In this document: positions 17,379 through 25,468 of the stretch, piece after piece
Layout: each line of letters starts with the position of its first letter
Position numbering within the stretch: position 1 is the first letter of the stretch
Source of the DNA: UMGS1002 sp050309735
GTDB taxonomy: Bacteria > Bacillota > Clostridia > Oscillospirales > CAG-272
DNA length: 48,019 nucleotides
NCBI GenBank assembly: GCA_050309735.1
Contig: JBNRMS010000064.1
Location: 1-48,019, forward strand
Direction: 5' to 3'
Translations under genes and position numbers: made by a program
The notes under the pieces: generated by a model
Databases searched by the model: none
What the model saw: only the letters and a program-made list of their open reading frames with translations
What the model was told of the DNA's origin: nothing

Positions 17379-17663
17379 TTAGATTGATAAGAGAATATAT
17401 AAAAGAAGGGTCAGGATAAGTCCGGTGGCAAAGAAGGCTATATCAAGAGGCGATCTCTCAAACCAACCGAATCTTGAGAAGAGCATCCTCACCGGCACAA
17501 TCAAAGGCTCGGTGACAGTATATACAAACTCAGCAAAAACATTGCCCTCCACCCCCGGAATCCATGACAAAACCGCCCGAATCAGCATGGCGATATTGAG
17601 CGCAAAAACAAAAACCTTAACAAGGTCGATAATGAAATAGCAAAAACCGGGCAAATCCGACAA
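17379..17663 (-). CDS. YggT/YlmG family membrane protein
   Basis: A 94-residue protein with two hydrophobic halves and the YggT signature LIRAVLSWIPG followed by TEPLIVPVRMLFSR. YlmG proteins sit beside sepF in most Firmicutes and Cyanobacteria and are linked to envelope or division-site organisation; the molecular role is not established. There is no ATG in frame near the N-terminus. TTG at 17663 directly abuts a GGGGG, while TTG at 17654 is 8 bases from it, so the start is uncertain by three residues. Confidence 0.9.
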   Translation of the reverse strand: MSDLPGFCYFIIDLVKVFVFALNIAMLIRAVLSWIPGVEGNVFAEFVYTVTEPLIVPVRMLFSRFGWFERSPLDIAFFATGLILTLLLYILLSI

Positions 17664-17677
17664 CCCCCATTACAGCC

Positions 17678-18232
17678 TTATTTATTGAAGCCAAACCCGC
17701 TCGCGGCTCTTGTGCCGGCGGCTCTGTCTCCGACGATAAAATCGGCAAGACCCGCGTATCCCGCAGGACTGTCGAACTCGTCCTTCTCGTCCTCGTCTCC
17801 GCCCACTCCCACAGCAGAGGGCGCAACGACAAAAGTATTTTGGGAGGCCATCTGCAAATCTCCTCCGATAACATGAACGGCTCCGAGCAGAAAGTCAATA
17901 AGCCTTCTTGCGCTCTCGCGCGAGAGATCCTCGATATTCATCACAACGGTGCAGCCCCCCGCGACAAAATCGGCGATTTCGGGGCCGTCGTCATAGCTCT
18001 TAGGCTTCATAACCCGCAAGGAAACCGCTCCTGTGCCGCCCTTAGCTCCGACTCCCTCGCGTGGCGCAGGCTCAGCGCCTGCCGGCGGAATGTCGTCGAT
18101 TATCTCGCTCATGTCGCCGATATCGAGCCGACTGTTATCAACACCGCCCTTTTGACCGGTGTAATCGTCTCTGTACTTGTCGTCGTAAAGCTCGTCGTCG
18201 TCATCCTTCAGAAGCTTTTTAATAAAGTTCAT
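17678..18232 (-). CDS. sepF: Cell division protein SepF
   Basis: SepF binds FtsZ and tethers it to the membrane at the division site. The product has 184 residues. A charged N-terminal linker rich in Asp, Glu and Lys follows an initial MNFIKKLL amphipathic membrane anchor. The core SepF domain spans about residues 80-165 (VVMNIEDLSRESARRLIDFL, then VIGGDLQMASQNTFVVAP). The C-terminus carries an acidic extension. A GGAGGG is 5 bases before the ATG. Context with ylmE and ylmG agrees with the family. Confidence 0.95.
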   Translation of the reverse strand: MNFIKKLLKDDDDELYDDKYRDDYTGQKGGVDNSRLDIGDMSEIIDDIPPAGAEPAPREGVGAKGGTGAVSLRVMKPKSYDDGPEIADFVAGGCTVVMNIEDLSRESARRLIDFLLGAVHVIGGDLQMASQNTFVVAPSAVGVGGDEDEKDEFDSPAGYAGLADFIVGDRAAGTRAASGFGFNK

Positions 18233-18263
18233 TTTTGCCCTCCCTATTTATATTTACACGATT

Positions 18264-18959
18264 TTATTTTTCAAATAATGCCCTGCCAACGCGAACGCAG
18301 GTTGAGCCGCACGCAATAGCCGCGCCAAAACTCTCCGACATTCCCATTGAAATGACAGGTCTCTCTATATTATGAAGCTTTTTCTCCCAAATGTCAACAA
18401 TTAAATCATATGTTTGGCCGAAATATTTGCATCGTTCGGCGTCGTCCTTGCAAATCGGCGCCATTGTCATGAACCCGCGCAGCTTTATATTCGGATATTT
18501 GTCAAGTCCCAAACAAAACTCGGCAGCCTCCTCGGGCAGCACTCCCGACTTGTTTTCCTCGGCTCCGCTGTTAATTTCAACAAGCACATCAATTATCCGC
18601 GAGTGCTTGGCCGCCTGCCGGTCTATCTCGCGCGCGAGCTTCTCGCTGTCAAGCGAGTGTATCATAGAAACACGATCGGCTATATATTTGACCTTGTTTG
18701 TCTGAAGGGTGCCGATAAAATGAATTCGCAGCCCTTCACTCTCAAGGCTATCCCAGCGCCCAAGCATTTGCTGCACTCGATTCTCACCGATATCATGTAT
18801 GCCGCAATGCCGGTGCAGATAATTGATCTCGCCGGCATCGGCATATTTAACGGCCGCAAGGAGTGTTATATCGTCAGATTTCCGTCCGGCGGCCTCGGCC
18901 GCCACCCTTATCTCTTCCCTTATTTTTTTTACATTTCTGTCAAGATATGTGTAATCCAT
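18264..18959 (-). CDS. PLP homeostasis protein (YggS/YlmE family)
   Basis: A 231-residue single-domain, fold-type III PLP-binding protein. The PLP lysine is Lys38 in LLAAVKYA; IHDIGENRVQ and HFIGTLQTNKVKY are family-specific. The end, GMSESFGAAIACGSTCVRVG, holds the phosphate-binding serines. The protein buffers free pyridoxal phosphate and has no catalytic activity of its own known. GGAGG lies 8 bases before the ATG. It is located directly upstream of sepF, as in Bacillus. Confidence 0.95.
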   Translation of the reverse strand: MDYTYLDRNVKKIREEIRVAAEAAGRKSDDITLLAAVKYADAGEINYLHRHCGIHDIGENRVQQMLGRWDSLESEGLRIHFIGTLQTNKVKYIADRVSMIHSLDSEKLAREIDRQAAKHSRIIDVLVEINSGAEENKSGVLPEEAAEFCLGLDKYPNIKLRGFMTMAPICKDDAERCKYFGQTYDLIVDIWEKKLHNIERPVISMGMSESFGAAIACGSTCVRVGRALFEK

Positions 18960-18998
18960 ATATATGCCTCCGCTAAATATTATAGCCTGACACGCAAC

Positions 18999-20276
18999 TT
19001 AGTTTAGTATTCTGCCGTCGTAGAGCCTGCCGTCTGACAATGAGATTATTATCTCGTCATTTTTGTCAAGGTATTCCTCGCGGTTCTCGGCGTCGGGGTC
19101 GCGCTCGGCAACAACATAGTATCCCTCTCCCTCAAAAAGAATATTTATCCTCCGGAATTTCACCACAGATGACGAAAGGATATACACACCACTGATTCCC
19201 TTCACCTCATGCACTGCCGTGTCCGGAACACGATAGCCGCTCACCTCGCTCACCAAAAGCTCAACCTTTTGAACTCGCTCATAATCAAAGCCCTCGGGCA
19301 TAACACCGCATGAAAATATTAAAAGCCCCTCGCCCTTATCGTTTGCCGGGGAAACTCTATCGAGCGTCAGCCAAAGATCAAGACCGCTGCTTGGAAATTT
19401 GACGCTGCAACCCGGGGCATCGGCAAGCGCATTGCAAAGATAAGCGTCTGCCGGAACAGCAAGATACCATACATAATTATATACCATCTTCCCTATCGCA
19501 TATTTACCCTCGGCAAAATTCGCCGGCTCTGCGGCGAGCGAGGCGAGGCGGGCAGCATCAAGACTCTCTATGAGATCATATTTAAAAACTCGCTCATATC
19601 CGTCACAGCCGTAAAAGAAATATCCGCTCAAGGAATTTGTGATGCTCTCGTATTCACCCGAATAGGAATTCTCAAGTGCGGCAAGCTTTTCGCGCTCGGC
19701 GGCAAGTTCGTCTGCAAGACTTTGATTTTTGCCGGTGATAAGGTCGTGCGCGTTAAGCCCGACAAGCAGACTGTCCGACATCGCAAGTGCTCCTCCGATA
19801 TCTCCGCCCGCAAGAGAGGCCATTATCTCCTCGTATGTCTTGCCGACCGCCTCTCTTGTCGCCGCAATTCCGGAGGCCGAGAGCCTGCCCGCCATAACAC
19901 TTTTTCGCAAAAGCTCTATTCCGCTCTCAAGAGCCCTCCGCCTGACAAGATATTCCTCGGTGCTGCCGTAATTGTAAACCCGCGCAAGCTCGGTCAAAAC
20001 CGCAACCTTCTCGCCGTCTTCCACTCGATATACCGCCGCACCCGAATTGTTGCTATATATAACCTGCTCGTCACGGAAGATGTATCCGGTAAGTCCCGCG
20101 ATTTCATATTCGGTCGACCTCACCGCAGGGGTAGTAACTGCGCGCACAGTTGACAGGTCAAGACTGCTGTAAAGCGTGTAGGCGATGAGCGCGACGATAA
20201 GAGCGGCTGTCAGCGCCGTCGGAAGATATTTTTTCGCAAGTTCTCGCAGTCTGCCGAAAATCAGCTCGACCTCCAC
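18999..20276 (-). CDS. HlyD-like membrane-fusion/adaptor protein, division-cluster type
   Basis: A protein of about 425 residues with one N-terminal transmembrane helix (YLPTALTAALIVALIAYTLY) and an extracytoplasmic remainder. It contains a lipoyl/barrel-sandwich-like segment (GLTGYIFRDEQVIY, then AAVYRVEDGEKV), a coiled-coil stretch around ELAAEREKLAALENSY, and a C-terminal beta-barrel-like part. Such HlyD-like proteins are often found beside ylmE-sepF in Clostridia; no transporter partner is present and the role is unknown. The frame opens with GTG at 20285, but GGAAGGAG is 6 bases before the GTG at 20276, which is preferred. Confidence 0.75.
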   Translation of the reverse strand: MEVELIFGRLRELAKKYLPTALTAALIVALIAYTLYSSLDLSTVRAVTTPAVRSTEYEIAGLTGYIFRDEQVIYSNNSGAAVYRVEDGEKVAVLTELARVYNYGSTEEYLVRRRALESGIELLRKSVMAGRLSASGIAATREAVGKTYEEIMASLAGGDIGGALAMSDSLLVGLNAHDLITGKNQSLADELAAEREKLAALENSYSGEYESITNSLSGYFFYGCDGYERVFKYDLIESLDAARLASLAAEPANFAEGKYAIGKMVYNYVWYLAVPADAYLCNALADAPGCSVKFPSSGLDLWLTLDRVSPANDKGEGLLIFSCGVMPEGFDYERVQKVELLVSEVSGYRVPDTAVHEVKGISGVYILSSSVVKFRRINILFEGEGYYVVAERDPDAENREEYLDKNDEIIISLSDGRLYDGRILN

Positions 20277-20307
20277 ACCCCGCACTCCTTCCTAAAAAAT
20301 CAATTCG

Positions 20308-20441
20308 ATAAATATGGCCATGCCTTCCTGTTTGAGAGAGATTTGTGCCGGTTCCGTCTCGGCCGGTATTGCTGACATCACGCACGGCACCAAAGGCACA
20401 AAGCTCGTTGTTTGAAAGAGGACCGGTTTTCTTTCAAACTT
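20308..20441. repeat. Dispersed structured repeat, copy A
   Basis: About 134 bp matching 38908-39044. It contains TTTGTGCC...GGCACAAA (8-bp perfect stem), an inner CCGT/ACGG stem, a conserved CCGGTATTGCTG core, and a 10-bp hairpin GTTTGAAAGA/TCTTTCAAAC. The last hairpin overlaps the miaA stop (20434-20436). On the minus strand it forms the miaA 3' end and the leader of the HlyD-like gene. Confidence 0.75.
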
Positions 20442-21402
20442 CAGCTCTTACAATTTCGACGGCCTCATTGACAACATCGCCGGGACTTCGACCGCCCCCC
20501 GCCTCAATCCAGCGGACAGACCGATTGGCAGAAAACCATGTCATCTGGCGTTTGGCGTAGCGTCGCGTTGCCCTCTTGAGCTCATCAGCAGCGTCGGCAA
20601 GCGAAGTCTCGCCGCGAATATAGCCGATAAGCTCCTTGTAACCTATCGCCTGTGCCGCCGTTCGCGACCTGTCAAACACTCCCGCCAAGTAAAGCCGCTC
20701 GACCTCGGAGAGAAGCCCCTCGGCAAGCATTTTGTCAACCCGCTCTTCTATTCTCCGGTAGAGCTCGGCGCGGTTTGAAAAAGAAAGACCGATTATCAGC
20801 GATGAATAGTCGCTGCCCGACAGGCGGGAGCGCCGGTCATGTTCGCTTTTGGTTATGCCGGTTGCTTCGTATATCTCAAGCGCGCGGATTGTTCGGCGCA
20901 GATTGTTCGGGTGTATCGCCGCCGCACTCTCGGGGTCTACGGCGGCAAGCCGGGCGTGGAGCGCCTCCCCTCCAAGTTCGGCACCCTCGCGCGCAAGCCT
21001 CTCGCGCAGCGCGGGCGAGCCCTCGCTCTCCTTTAGTGTGGAGCCCCGCAGGAAGGTGTCAAGATAAAGCCCCGTTCCGCCGCAGAAAATCGGTAGTTTG
21101 CCGCGCGATATTATATCCTCGACGGCGCTCTTCGCAAGCGGCAGATAGTCTGCAACCGAGAAATCCTCTCCGGGGTCAACGATATCTATCAAATGGTGAG
21201 GTATCCCCCGCATCTCGGCCGCCAGGGGCTTGGCGGTGCCGATATCAAGGCCGCGATAGATCTGCATAGAGTCACATGACACAACCTCTCCCGAAAAACG
21301 CCCGGCAAGCTCGACGGAAAGCGAGGTTTTTCCGCTCGCCGTCGGCCCTACAACTGCTAATATTTTCTTTTTGCCGCTCTCACGCGTCTTTTCTCCGCTC
21401 AA
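20434..21402 (-). CDS. miaA: tRNA dimethylallyltransferase
   Basis: MiaA adds a dimethylallyl group to A37 of tRNAs that read UNN codons. The 322-residue protein has the P-loop GPTASGKT (residues 19-26), followed by the catalytic segment SCDSMQIYRGLDIGTAKP and the DIVDPGEDFSVADY motif. GTGLYLDTFL and RNLRRTIRALEIYE-type regions are also seen. Translation starts at a TTG (21402) with GAGG 8 bases upstream; no ATG is suitably placed. It follows queA in the same direction and shares its promoter. Confidence 0.96.
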   Translation of the reverse strand: MSGEKTRESGKKKILAVVGPTASGKTSLSVELAGRFSGEVVSCDSMQIYRGLDIGTAKPLAAEMRGIPHHLIDIVDPGEDFSVADYLPLAKSAVEDIISRGKLPIFCGGTGLYLDTFLRGSTLKESEGSPALRERLAREGAELGGEALHARLAAVDPESAAAIHPNNLRRTIRALEIYEATGITKSEHDRRSRLSGSDYSSLIIGLSFSNRAELYRRIEERVDKMLAEGLLSEVERLYLAGVFDRSRTAAQAIGYKELIGYIRGETSLADAADELKRATRRYAKRQMTWFSANRSVRWIEAGGGRSPGDVVNEAVEIVRAEV

Positions 21403-21581
21403 AACAATTACCTCATGCCATATTTGTTCTTTTACATAATCATCATCATTTCGCCAAGCTGCACGCGACCAAGAAGGCTGTTTTACGAAACAAGCAAGAC
21501 AAGGCGCACCGAAAAAAGCCTGGAGAAGCCGTACGACCTTACGTCGGGCAGCTTTTTAGGACCAACGCCGTATTGCATAGT
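21403..21581. other. Structured queA-miaA intergenic sequence
   Basis: The 179 bases between queA and miaA hold no gene. A ~100-bp GC-richer block (21457-21560) has several complementary segments (AGGCT/AGCCT; GACCTTACGTC-type repeats) and does not look like random spacer. The 60 bases next to miaA are AT-rich and carry its GAGG ribosome site. Confidence 0.35.
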
Positions 21582-22679
21582 TTATTGAATCAGCATTGCA
21601 TCGCCGAACGAAAAAAACCTGTATCCCTCCTCCACTGCCGTATTGTATGCCTTAAGAATTCCCTCACGACTGTAGAAGGCCGAAACGAGCATCAAAAGCG
21701 TACTCTCCGGCAGGTGAAAGTTGGTTATCAATGCGTCGGTACATTTGAATTTATATCCGGGGTAAATGAATATACCCGTATCGCCCGACATAGGGCGAAC
21801 CACGCCATTATCGTCGGATGCACTCTCAAGTACCCGGCAGGAGGTTGTGCCAACGCATATAATACGTCCGCCCGCAGCGCGGCGCTCGTTTATAGCACAC
21901 GCGCTCTCCTCACTCACCGAAAAATACTCGGTGTGCATTATATGTTCGTCCACCCGATTTTCCTTCACCGGCCTGAATGTTCCCAGTCCGACGTGAAGCA
22001 TAACCGGCACAACGGCCACTCCCCTCTCGATCAGCGCTCCGAGTAGCTCGGGAGTGAAATGCAGCCCCGCTGTCGGAGCTGCCGCCGAACCCTCCTCGCG
22101 TGCATACACCGTCTGGTAGCGACCGATATCATCCTGCCGCTCGGTGATATATGGGGGTAGGGGCATGGTACCTATCTCGTGCAATATTTCGTATATATTC
22201 GTATATTTATTCGGGTCATACTCAAATTTGATAATCCGATTACCTTCCTTGGCATAGCCGAGAACTTCACCCAAGAGCTCCCCGTCCCCAAAAGAAATCC
22301 GCGCGCCTACTCTTGCCCGCTTGCCCGGCTTGACAAGAGTTTCCCATCGGTCAAGCCCTCGGGCGCGCAGGAGCAGCAACTCAACCCCAGCTTCGGGGCG
22401 ACCCTCGGCATGACCATAAATCCGCGCCGGAATAACCTTAGAATCGTTTATCACAAGTGTGTCGCCGGGGCAAAGATAGTCGGCGATATCATAAAAATGC
22501 CTGTGCTCTATCTTACCGCTCTCCCGATTCAGCACCAAAAGGCGCGAGCCGTCTCGCCTCTCTGCCGGGCGCTGGGCGATAAGCCCTTCCGGCAGATTGT
22601 AAAAAAAGTCCGATTTGCATAGTTCTGTTTTGGGTTTTTCATTTATTATATATGTGTCGTTTATCGTCTGTTTTTCCAT
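21582..22679 (-). CDS. queA: S-adenosylmethionine:tRNA ribosyltransferase-isomerase
   Basis: QueA transfers and rearranges the ribosyl group of SAM onto preQ1-tRNA, making epoxyqueuosine. The 365-residue protein has the family segments LPEGLIAQRPAERRDGSRLL, GDTLVINDSKVIPAR, PLPPYI, and AGLHFTPELL, ending ITNFHLPESTLLMLVSAF. It carries about 20 extra residues before the usual QueA start; the ATG at 22679 has AAGGAT 10 bases upstream. It is first in the long minus-strand operon with a good promoter about 120 bases upstream. Confidence 0.96.
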   Translation of the reverse strand: MEKQTINDTYIINEKPKTELCKSDFFYNLPEGLIAQRPAERRDGSRLLVLNRESGKIEHRHFYDIADYLCPGDTLVINDSKVIPARIYGHAEGRPEAGVELLLLRARGLDRWETLVKPGKRARVGARISFGDGELLGEVLGYAKEGNRIIKFEYDPNKYTNIYEILHEIGTMPLPPYITERQDDIGRYQTVYAREEGSAAAPTAGLHFTPELLGALIERGVAVVPVMLHVGLGTFRPVKENRVDEHIMHTEYFSVSEESACAINERRAAGGRIICVGTTSCRVLESASDDNGVVRPMSGDTGIFIYPGYKFKCTDALITNFHLPESTLLMLVSAFYSREGILKAYNTAVEEGYRFFSFGDAMLIQ

Positions 22680-22799
22680 CTATAACTCTTATCCTTGCCT
22701 GCTGGCCCGCTTGAAAGCTTTCGGAACTTGTTTTTTCGCGGTCATTCGCCGCGTATCGAGAATATAATTATTATCGACAGGCGGCTCTCTTGTTTTTTA

Positions 22800-22828
22800 A
22801 TTATACTACATATTGTTAAATAATGCAA
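22800..22828 (-). promoter_or_regulatory. Sigma-A-type promoter of the queA operon
   Basis: On the minus strand TTGCAT (22823-22828), a 17-bp spacer and a perfect TATAAT (22800-22805). It probably drives queA through rluD, nine collinear genes over about 10 kb; further internal promoters are not excluded. Confidence 0.7.
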
Positions 22829-22915
22829 GAAGCTTTTCGACCTGTGAATACACGCGCCGGCCAAGGACAAGGACACACCGTTTCGCCGCGCGGGAAAGGT
22901 TTTTTCCATTATATT

Positions 22916-23812
22916 ATGAGCAAAAACAAAAAAACTATTTTCACCGGCGCGGCAACCGCGCTTATCACGCCCTTCTCGGACGGCAGAATAGATTTTTCCT
23001 CGCTCGAGCGAATAATCGAGCATCAAATATCGAGCGGGATTTCGGCGCTGCTCGTCGCCGGAACTACCGGCGAGGCGCCGGTGCTGACGCCCAAGGAACA
23101 TTTGGCGCTCGTCCGTTTTGCCGCCGACGAGATCTCGGGTCGCGTTCCTCTTATTGCCGGCTGCGGCTCAAACTGCACCGACACCGCCGTGCGGCTTGCC
23201 CAGTCTGCATATGCCGCAGGCGCCGATGCTTTGCTCGCCGTCACCCCTTATTACAACAAAGCCACCTCCGAGGGGTTGTACCTTCATTACACGACCATTG
23301 CCGACGCAACCCCCCTCCCCCTGATTCTATATAACGTTCCCTCGCGCACCGGCGTTAATCTGACACCCGAGCTCTGCCGCCGGTTGTCGGAGCACGAGAG
23401 AATTGCAGCCCTCAAGGAGGCGTCGGGCAGCATATCGGCCGCCGCTGAAATTATCGCCTGCTCTGGCGACAATCTTGATCTCTACTCGGGCAACGACGAC
23501 ATGATTCTTCCCATCCTCTCGCTCGGCGGGCGAGGGGTCATCTCGGTGCTCTCAAATCTCCTGCCCGCCGAGGTCTCGGCACTTTGCGAGCATTTCGCCG
23601 CCGGCCGCACCCAAGTCGCCGCCGAGGCGCAGCTAAAACACATTGAGTTGATAAAGGCTCTTTTCGCGCAGGTAAATCCGGTGCCGGTCAAGTGTGCAAT
23701 GGCCTCGCTTGGCTTATGCCGCGAGGAATATCGACTGCCCCTCTGCCCGCCCTCGGAGCAAGAAAGGACGGCTCTGCTCGGAGTACTCGGAAAATACGGG
23801 CTTACCAAATAA
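22916..23812 (+). CDS. dapA: 4-hydroxy-tetrahydrodipicolinate synthase
   Basis: DapA condenses pyruvate with aspartate semialdehyde in the lysine/diaminopimelate pathway, feeding peptidoglycan. From the ATG at 22916 the product has 298 residues, the normal length. The (beta/alpha)8 barrel markers are GTTGEAP (Thr50-Thr51), PYYNKATSEGLY, YNVPSRTG with Tyr139, and Schiff-base Lys167 in ALKEASG. The longer open frame from 22823 adds residues unlike the family. The ribosome site is poor: GGAAAGG is 17 bases away. Single gene, divergent from queA. Confidence 0.95.
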   Translation: MSKNKKTIFTGAATALITPFSDGRIDFSSLERIIEHQISSGISALLVAGTTGEAPVLTPKEHLALVRFAADEISGRVPLIAGCGSNCTDTAVRLAQSAYAAGADALLAVTPYYNKATSEGLYLHYTTIADATPLPLILYNVPSRTGVNLTPELCRRLSEHERIAALKEASGSISAAAEIIACSGDNLDLYSGNDDMILPILSLGGRGVISVLSNLLPAEVSALCEHFAAGRTQVAAEAQLKHIELIKALFAQVNPVPVKCAMASLGLCREEYRLPLCPPSEQERTALLGVLGKYGLTK

Positions 23813-23877
23813 GCTTTGCAAAAAGAAAAACCGGCTCGGATGTCTTTTTGACACCGGTGCATAACCGATTATATTAT

Positions 23878-23918
23878 GCAAAAAAGAGGCGCGGACTGCC
23901 AATGCAATCCATGCCTCT
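23878..23918 (-). terminator. Terminator of the minus-strand membrane protein gene
   Basis: On the minus strand AGAGGC pairs with GCCTCT (with GGA/TCC inside) and is followed by TTTTTTG. It is located about 70 bases after the stop of 23988-24635. Confidence 0.7.
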
Positions 23919-23987
23919 AACTATATTATGATTGTGAGCAAGTTTAACAGCAGCTAATTTTTCTGCTGTTCAGCGCAGAAGTTATAA

Positions 23988-24635
23988 TCACCCTCTGCGG
24001 ATGAGCTTCTGCGGGCATCTGGCAGCGATTTTATCAATCAAAGCCTCAATATCATCGTTTGATAAGTATTCGGGAAGGCGAAACCCCATATGAACGCGCA
24101 ACACTTTCCCGTCATTTCCGACAACTTCAAAGCTCAGATATTTAATAGGGCCTCTATAAAGACTTTTTCTGCCACCCGATCTATCAATATAATCATAAAT
24201 TCTGATGCTGTAAAGGCGGGTATACGGCGCGATAAATCCGGAGGAGACAATATAGTTCTTGCTCAGCACTGCCCTCCCTATCCGATCTTTAGATTCATTA
24301 AATTCGCGCTCAAGCTCTCTTAGCTCATTATCACTCAGTGTATTTAGGAATGTGGCAACACTTTTCGCTTCCGAAAAATCTTTAATACCTGTTACAATAC
24401 CGGCAGCAAAAATTGCCGCCACTGATAATGACACTAAAATAATACAAAGAGCGTTCCCGATAATAAATGTAAATATTAAGATTATAAAAGCAGCGAAAAG
24501 CAAATACTCCCAATATGTTTGAAAAAGCCGTCTTCCCGAATGGTCTTTTAGAATCACCATACCTGATTTTTTATAATGCTTATAAAAGGCCATTTCACCG
24601 AAACGTGAAGTGTCAAGATGATTCTTTGCTTTCAT
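23988..24635 (-). CDS. Hypothetical two-helix membrane protein
   Basis: I do not recognise the family. The 215-residue product has a polar N-terminus of about 40 residues, two adjacent hydrophobic helices (YLLFAAFIILIFTFIIGNAL and the following segment ending AAIFAAGIVTG), then a mixed alpha/beta cytoplasmic domain of about 120 residues rich in Arg, Tyr and Lys. The layout recalls small membrane proteins with a pleckstrin-like C-terminal domain, which is only an impression. The frame opens at 24692, but AAAGGAGGG lies 4-5 bases before the ATG at 24635. It follows the murQ operon after a terminator-like hairpin. Confidence 0.75.
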   Translation of the reverse strand: MKAKNHLDTSRFGEMAFYKHYKKSGMVILKDHSGRRLFQTYWEYLLFAAFIILIFTFIIGNALCIILVSLSVAAIFAAGIVTGIKDFSEAKSVATFLNTLSDNELRELEREFNESKDRIGRAVLSKNYIVSSGFIAPYTRLYSIRIYDYIDRSGGRKSLYRGPIKYLSFEVVGNDGKVLRVHMGFRLPEYLSNDDIEALIDKIAARCPQKLIRRG

Positions 24636-24674
24636 AGCGCCCTCCTTTACATATAAGCATATAACCGTATAGAG

Positions 24675-24701
24675 AAAAAACGTCGAGCCCACCCTCCGGC
24701 G
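24675..24701 (-). terminator. Probable terminator of the MFS-GDPD-murQ operon
   Basis: On the minus strand an imperfect stem CGCCG-AG / CT-CGACG around GGGTGGG is followed by TTTTTT. Confidence 0.5.
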
Positions 24702-24733
24702 CCGCGCATATGACGCCCCCCTCTTTTATTGAG

Positions 24734-25468
24734 TCATGCGAGCGTTTTATCTCCTGTCGCCTCAAGCTCTCCGAGTGCCGGCGCGACCTCGCCGTATTTT
24801 TCAAGCAGTTCAAGTGCCCTCTCTCTGTCGCAGCCGCCAAGTTCCATTATTATTCTCGCCGCCCGCTCGCGCAATTTTCTGTTTGTCGGACGAACATTTA
24901 CCATCAGGTTGCCCCTGACAAGTCCGAGTTTTATCATCGCGCCGGTTGAGAGCATATTGAGCACCATTTTCTGCGCCGTCCCCGCCTTAAGGCGGGTTGA
25001 ACCCGAAATCACCTCGGGGCCGACATAGGGCGCGCGCCCCGAGGCAGAAAGTCCGACTACTACGTCGCCCGAGCTAACCCCATCGGCATAGAGCGCTTCT
25101 CTGCCTCGCTCCTCGCTATCTTCAAAACCCTCGGCCGAGCAAAACATCGCCCCCTCTCCCCCGGCGATTATCGCTCGCACAAGAGAAGGATCGACCCCGA
25201 AGGTCGGCGGGCACTCGGAGGCGTCGACAACGCCGAGCCGCCCCGATGTTCCGGCTCCTATGTATATAAGATGTCCGCCCGCCCTCAGCGCCGACGCGAT
25301 TATGTCGATTGCCTCGGCAATCTCGGGCAATTGCGCCTCTATTGCTTCGGCAATCTTCTTGTCCTCGCCGTTTATCACCCGCACCATCTCAAGGGTGCTC
25401 ATTTTGTCAATTCCCGCGCTCCTGATATTTCTTTCCTCGGTAAAAAGAAGATTGTAGTCGTCTCTCAT
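24734..25468 (-). CDS. murQ: N-acetylmuramic acid 6-phosphate etherase, internally shortened
   Basis: MurQ cleaves the lactyl ether of MurNAc-6-P to GlcNAc-6-P during cell-wall recycling. The N-terminal half is normal: YIGAGTSGRLGVVDASECPP, with catalytic Glu85 and the second Glu116 in SAEGFEDS. The protein has only 244 residues against about 300 for the family. By comparison with the E. coli protein from memory, about 37 residues are missing between GRAPYV and GPEV (junction at residue 149), removing the SCNP sugar-phosphate segment. About 27 more are missing near residue 213. Both gaps keep the frame. It overlaps the GDPD gene upstream by 4 bases. Activity is doubtful. Confidence 0.88.
   Translation of the reverse strand: MRDDYNLLFTEERNIRSAGIDKMSTLEMVRVINGEDKKIAEAIEAQLPEIAEAIDIIASALRAGGHLIYIGAGTSGRLGVVDASECPPTFGVDPSLVRAIIAGGEGAMFCSAEGFEDSEERGREALYADGVSSGDVVVGLSASGRAPYVGPEVISGSTRLKAGTAQKMVLNMLSTGAMIKLGLVRGNLMVNVRPTNRKLRERAARIIMELGGCDRERALELLEKYGEVAPALGELEATGDKTLA

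Noticed and set aside
21276..22046. 256-residue plus-strand ORF over miaA and queA
   Set aside because: It runs antisense through two clear enzymes; its composition is that of a shadow frame.
22742..23101. 119-residue minus-strand ORF over the dapA start
   Set aside because: It covers the queA promoter and the dapA N-terminus and lacks any domain.
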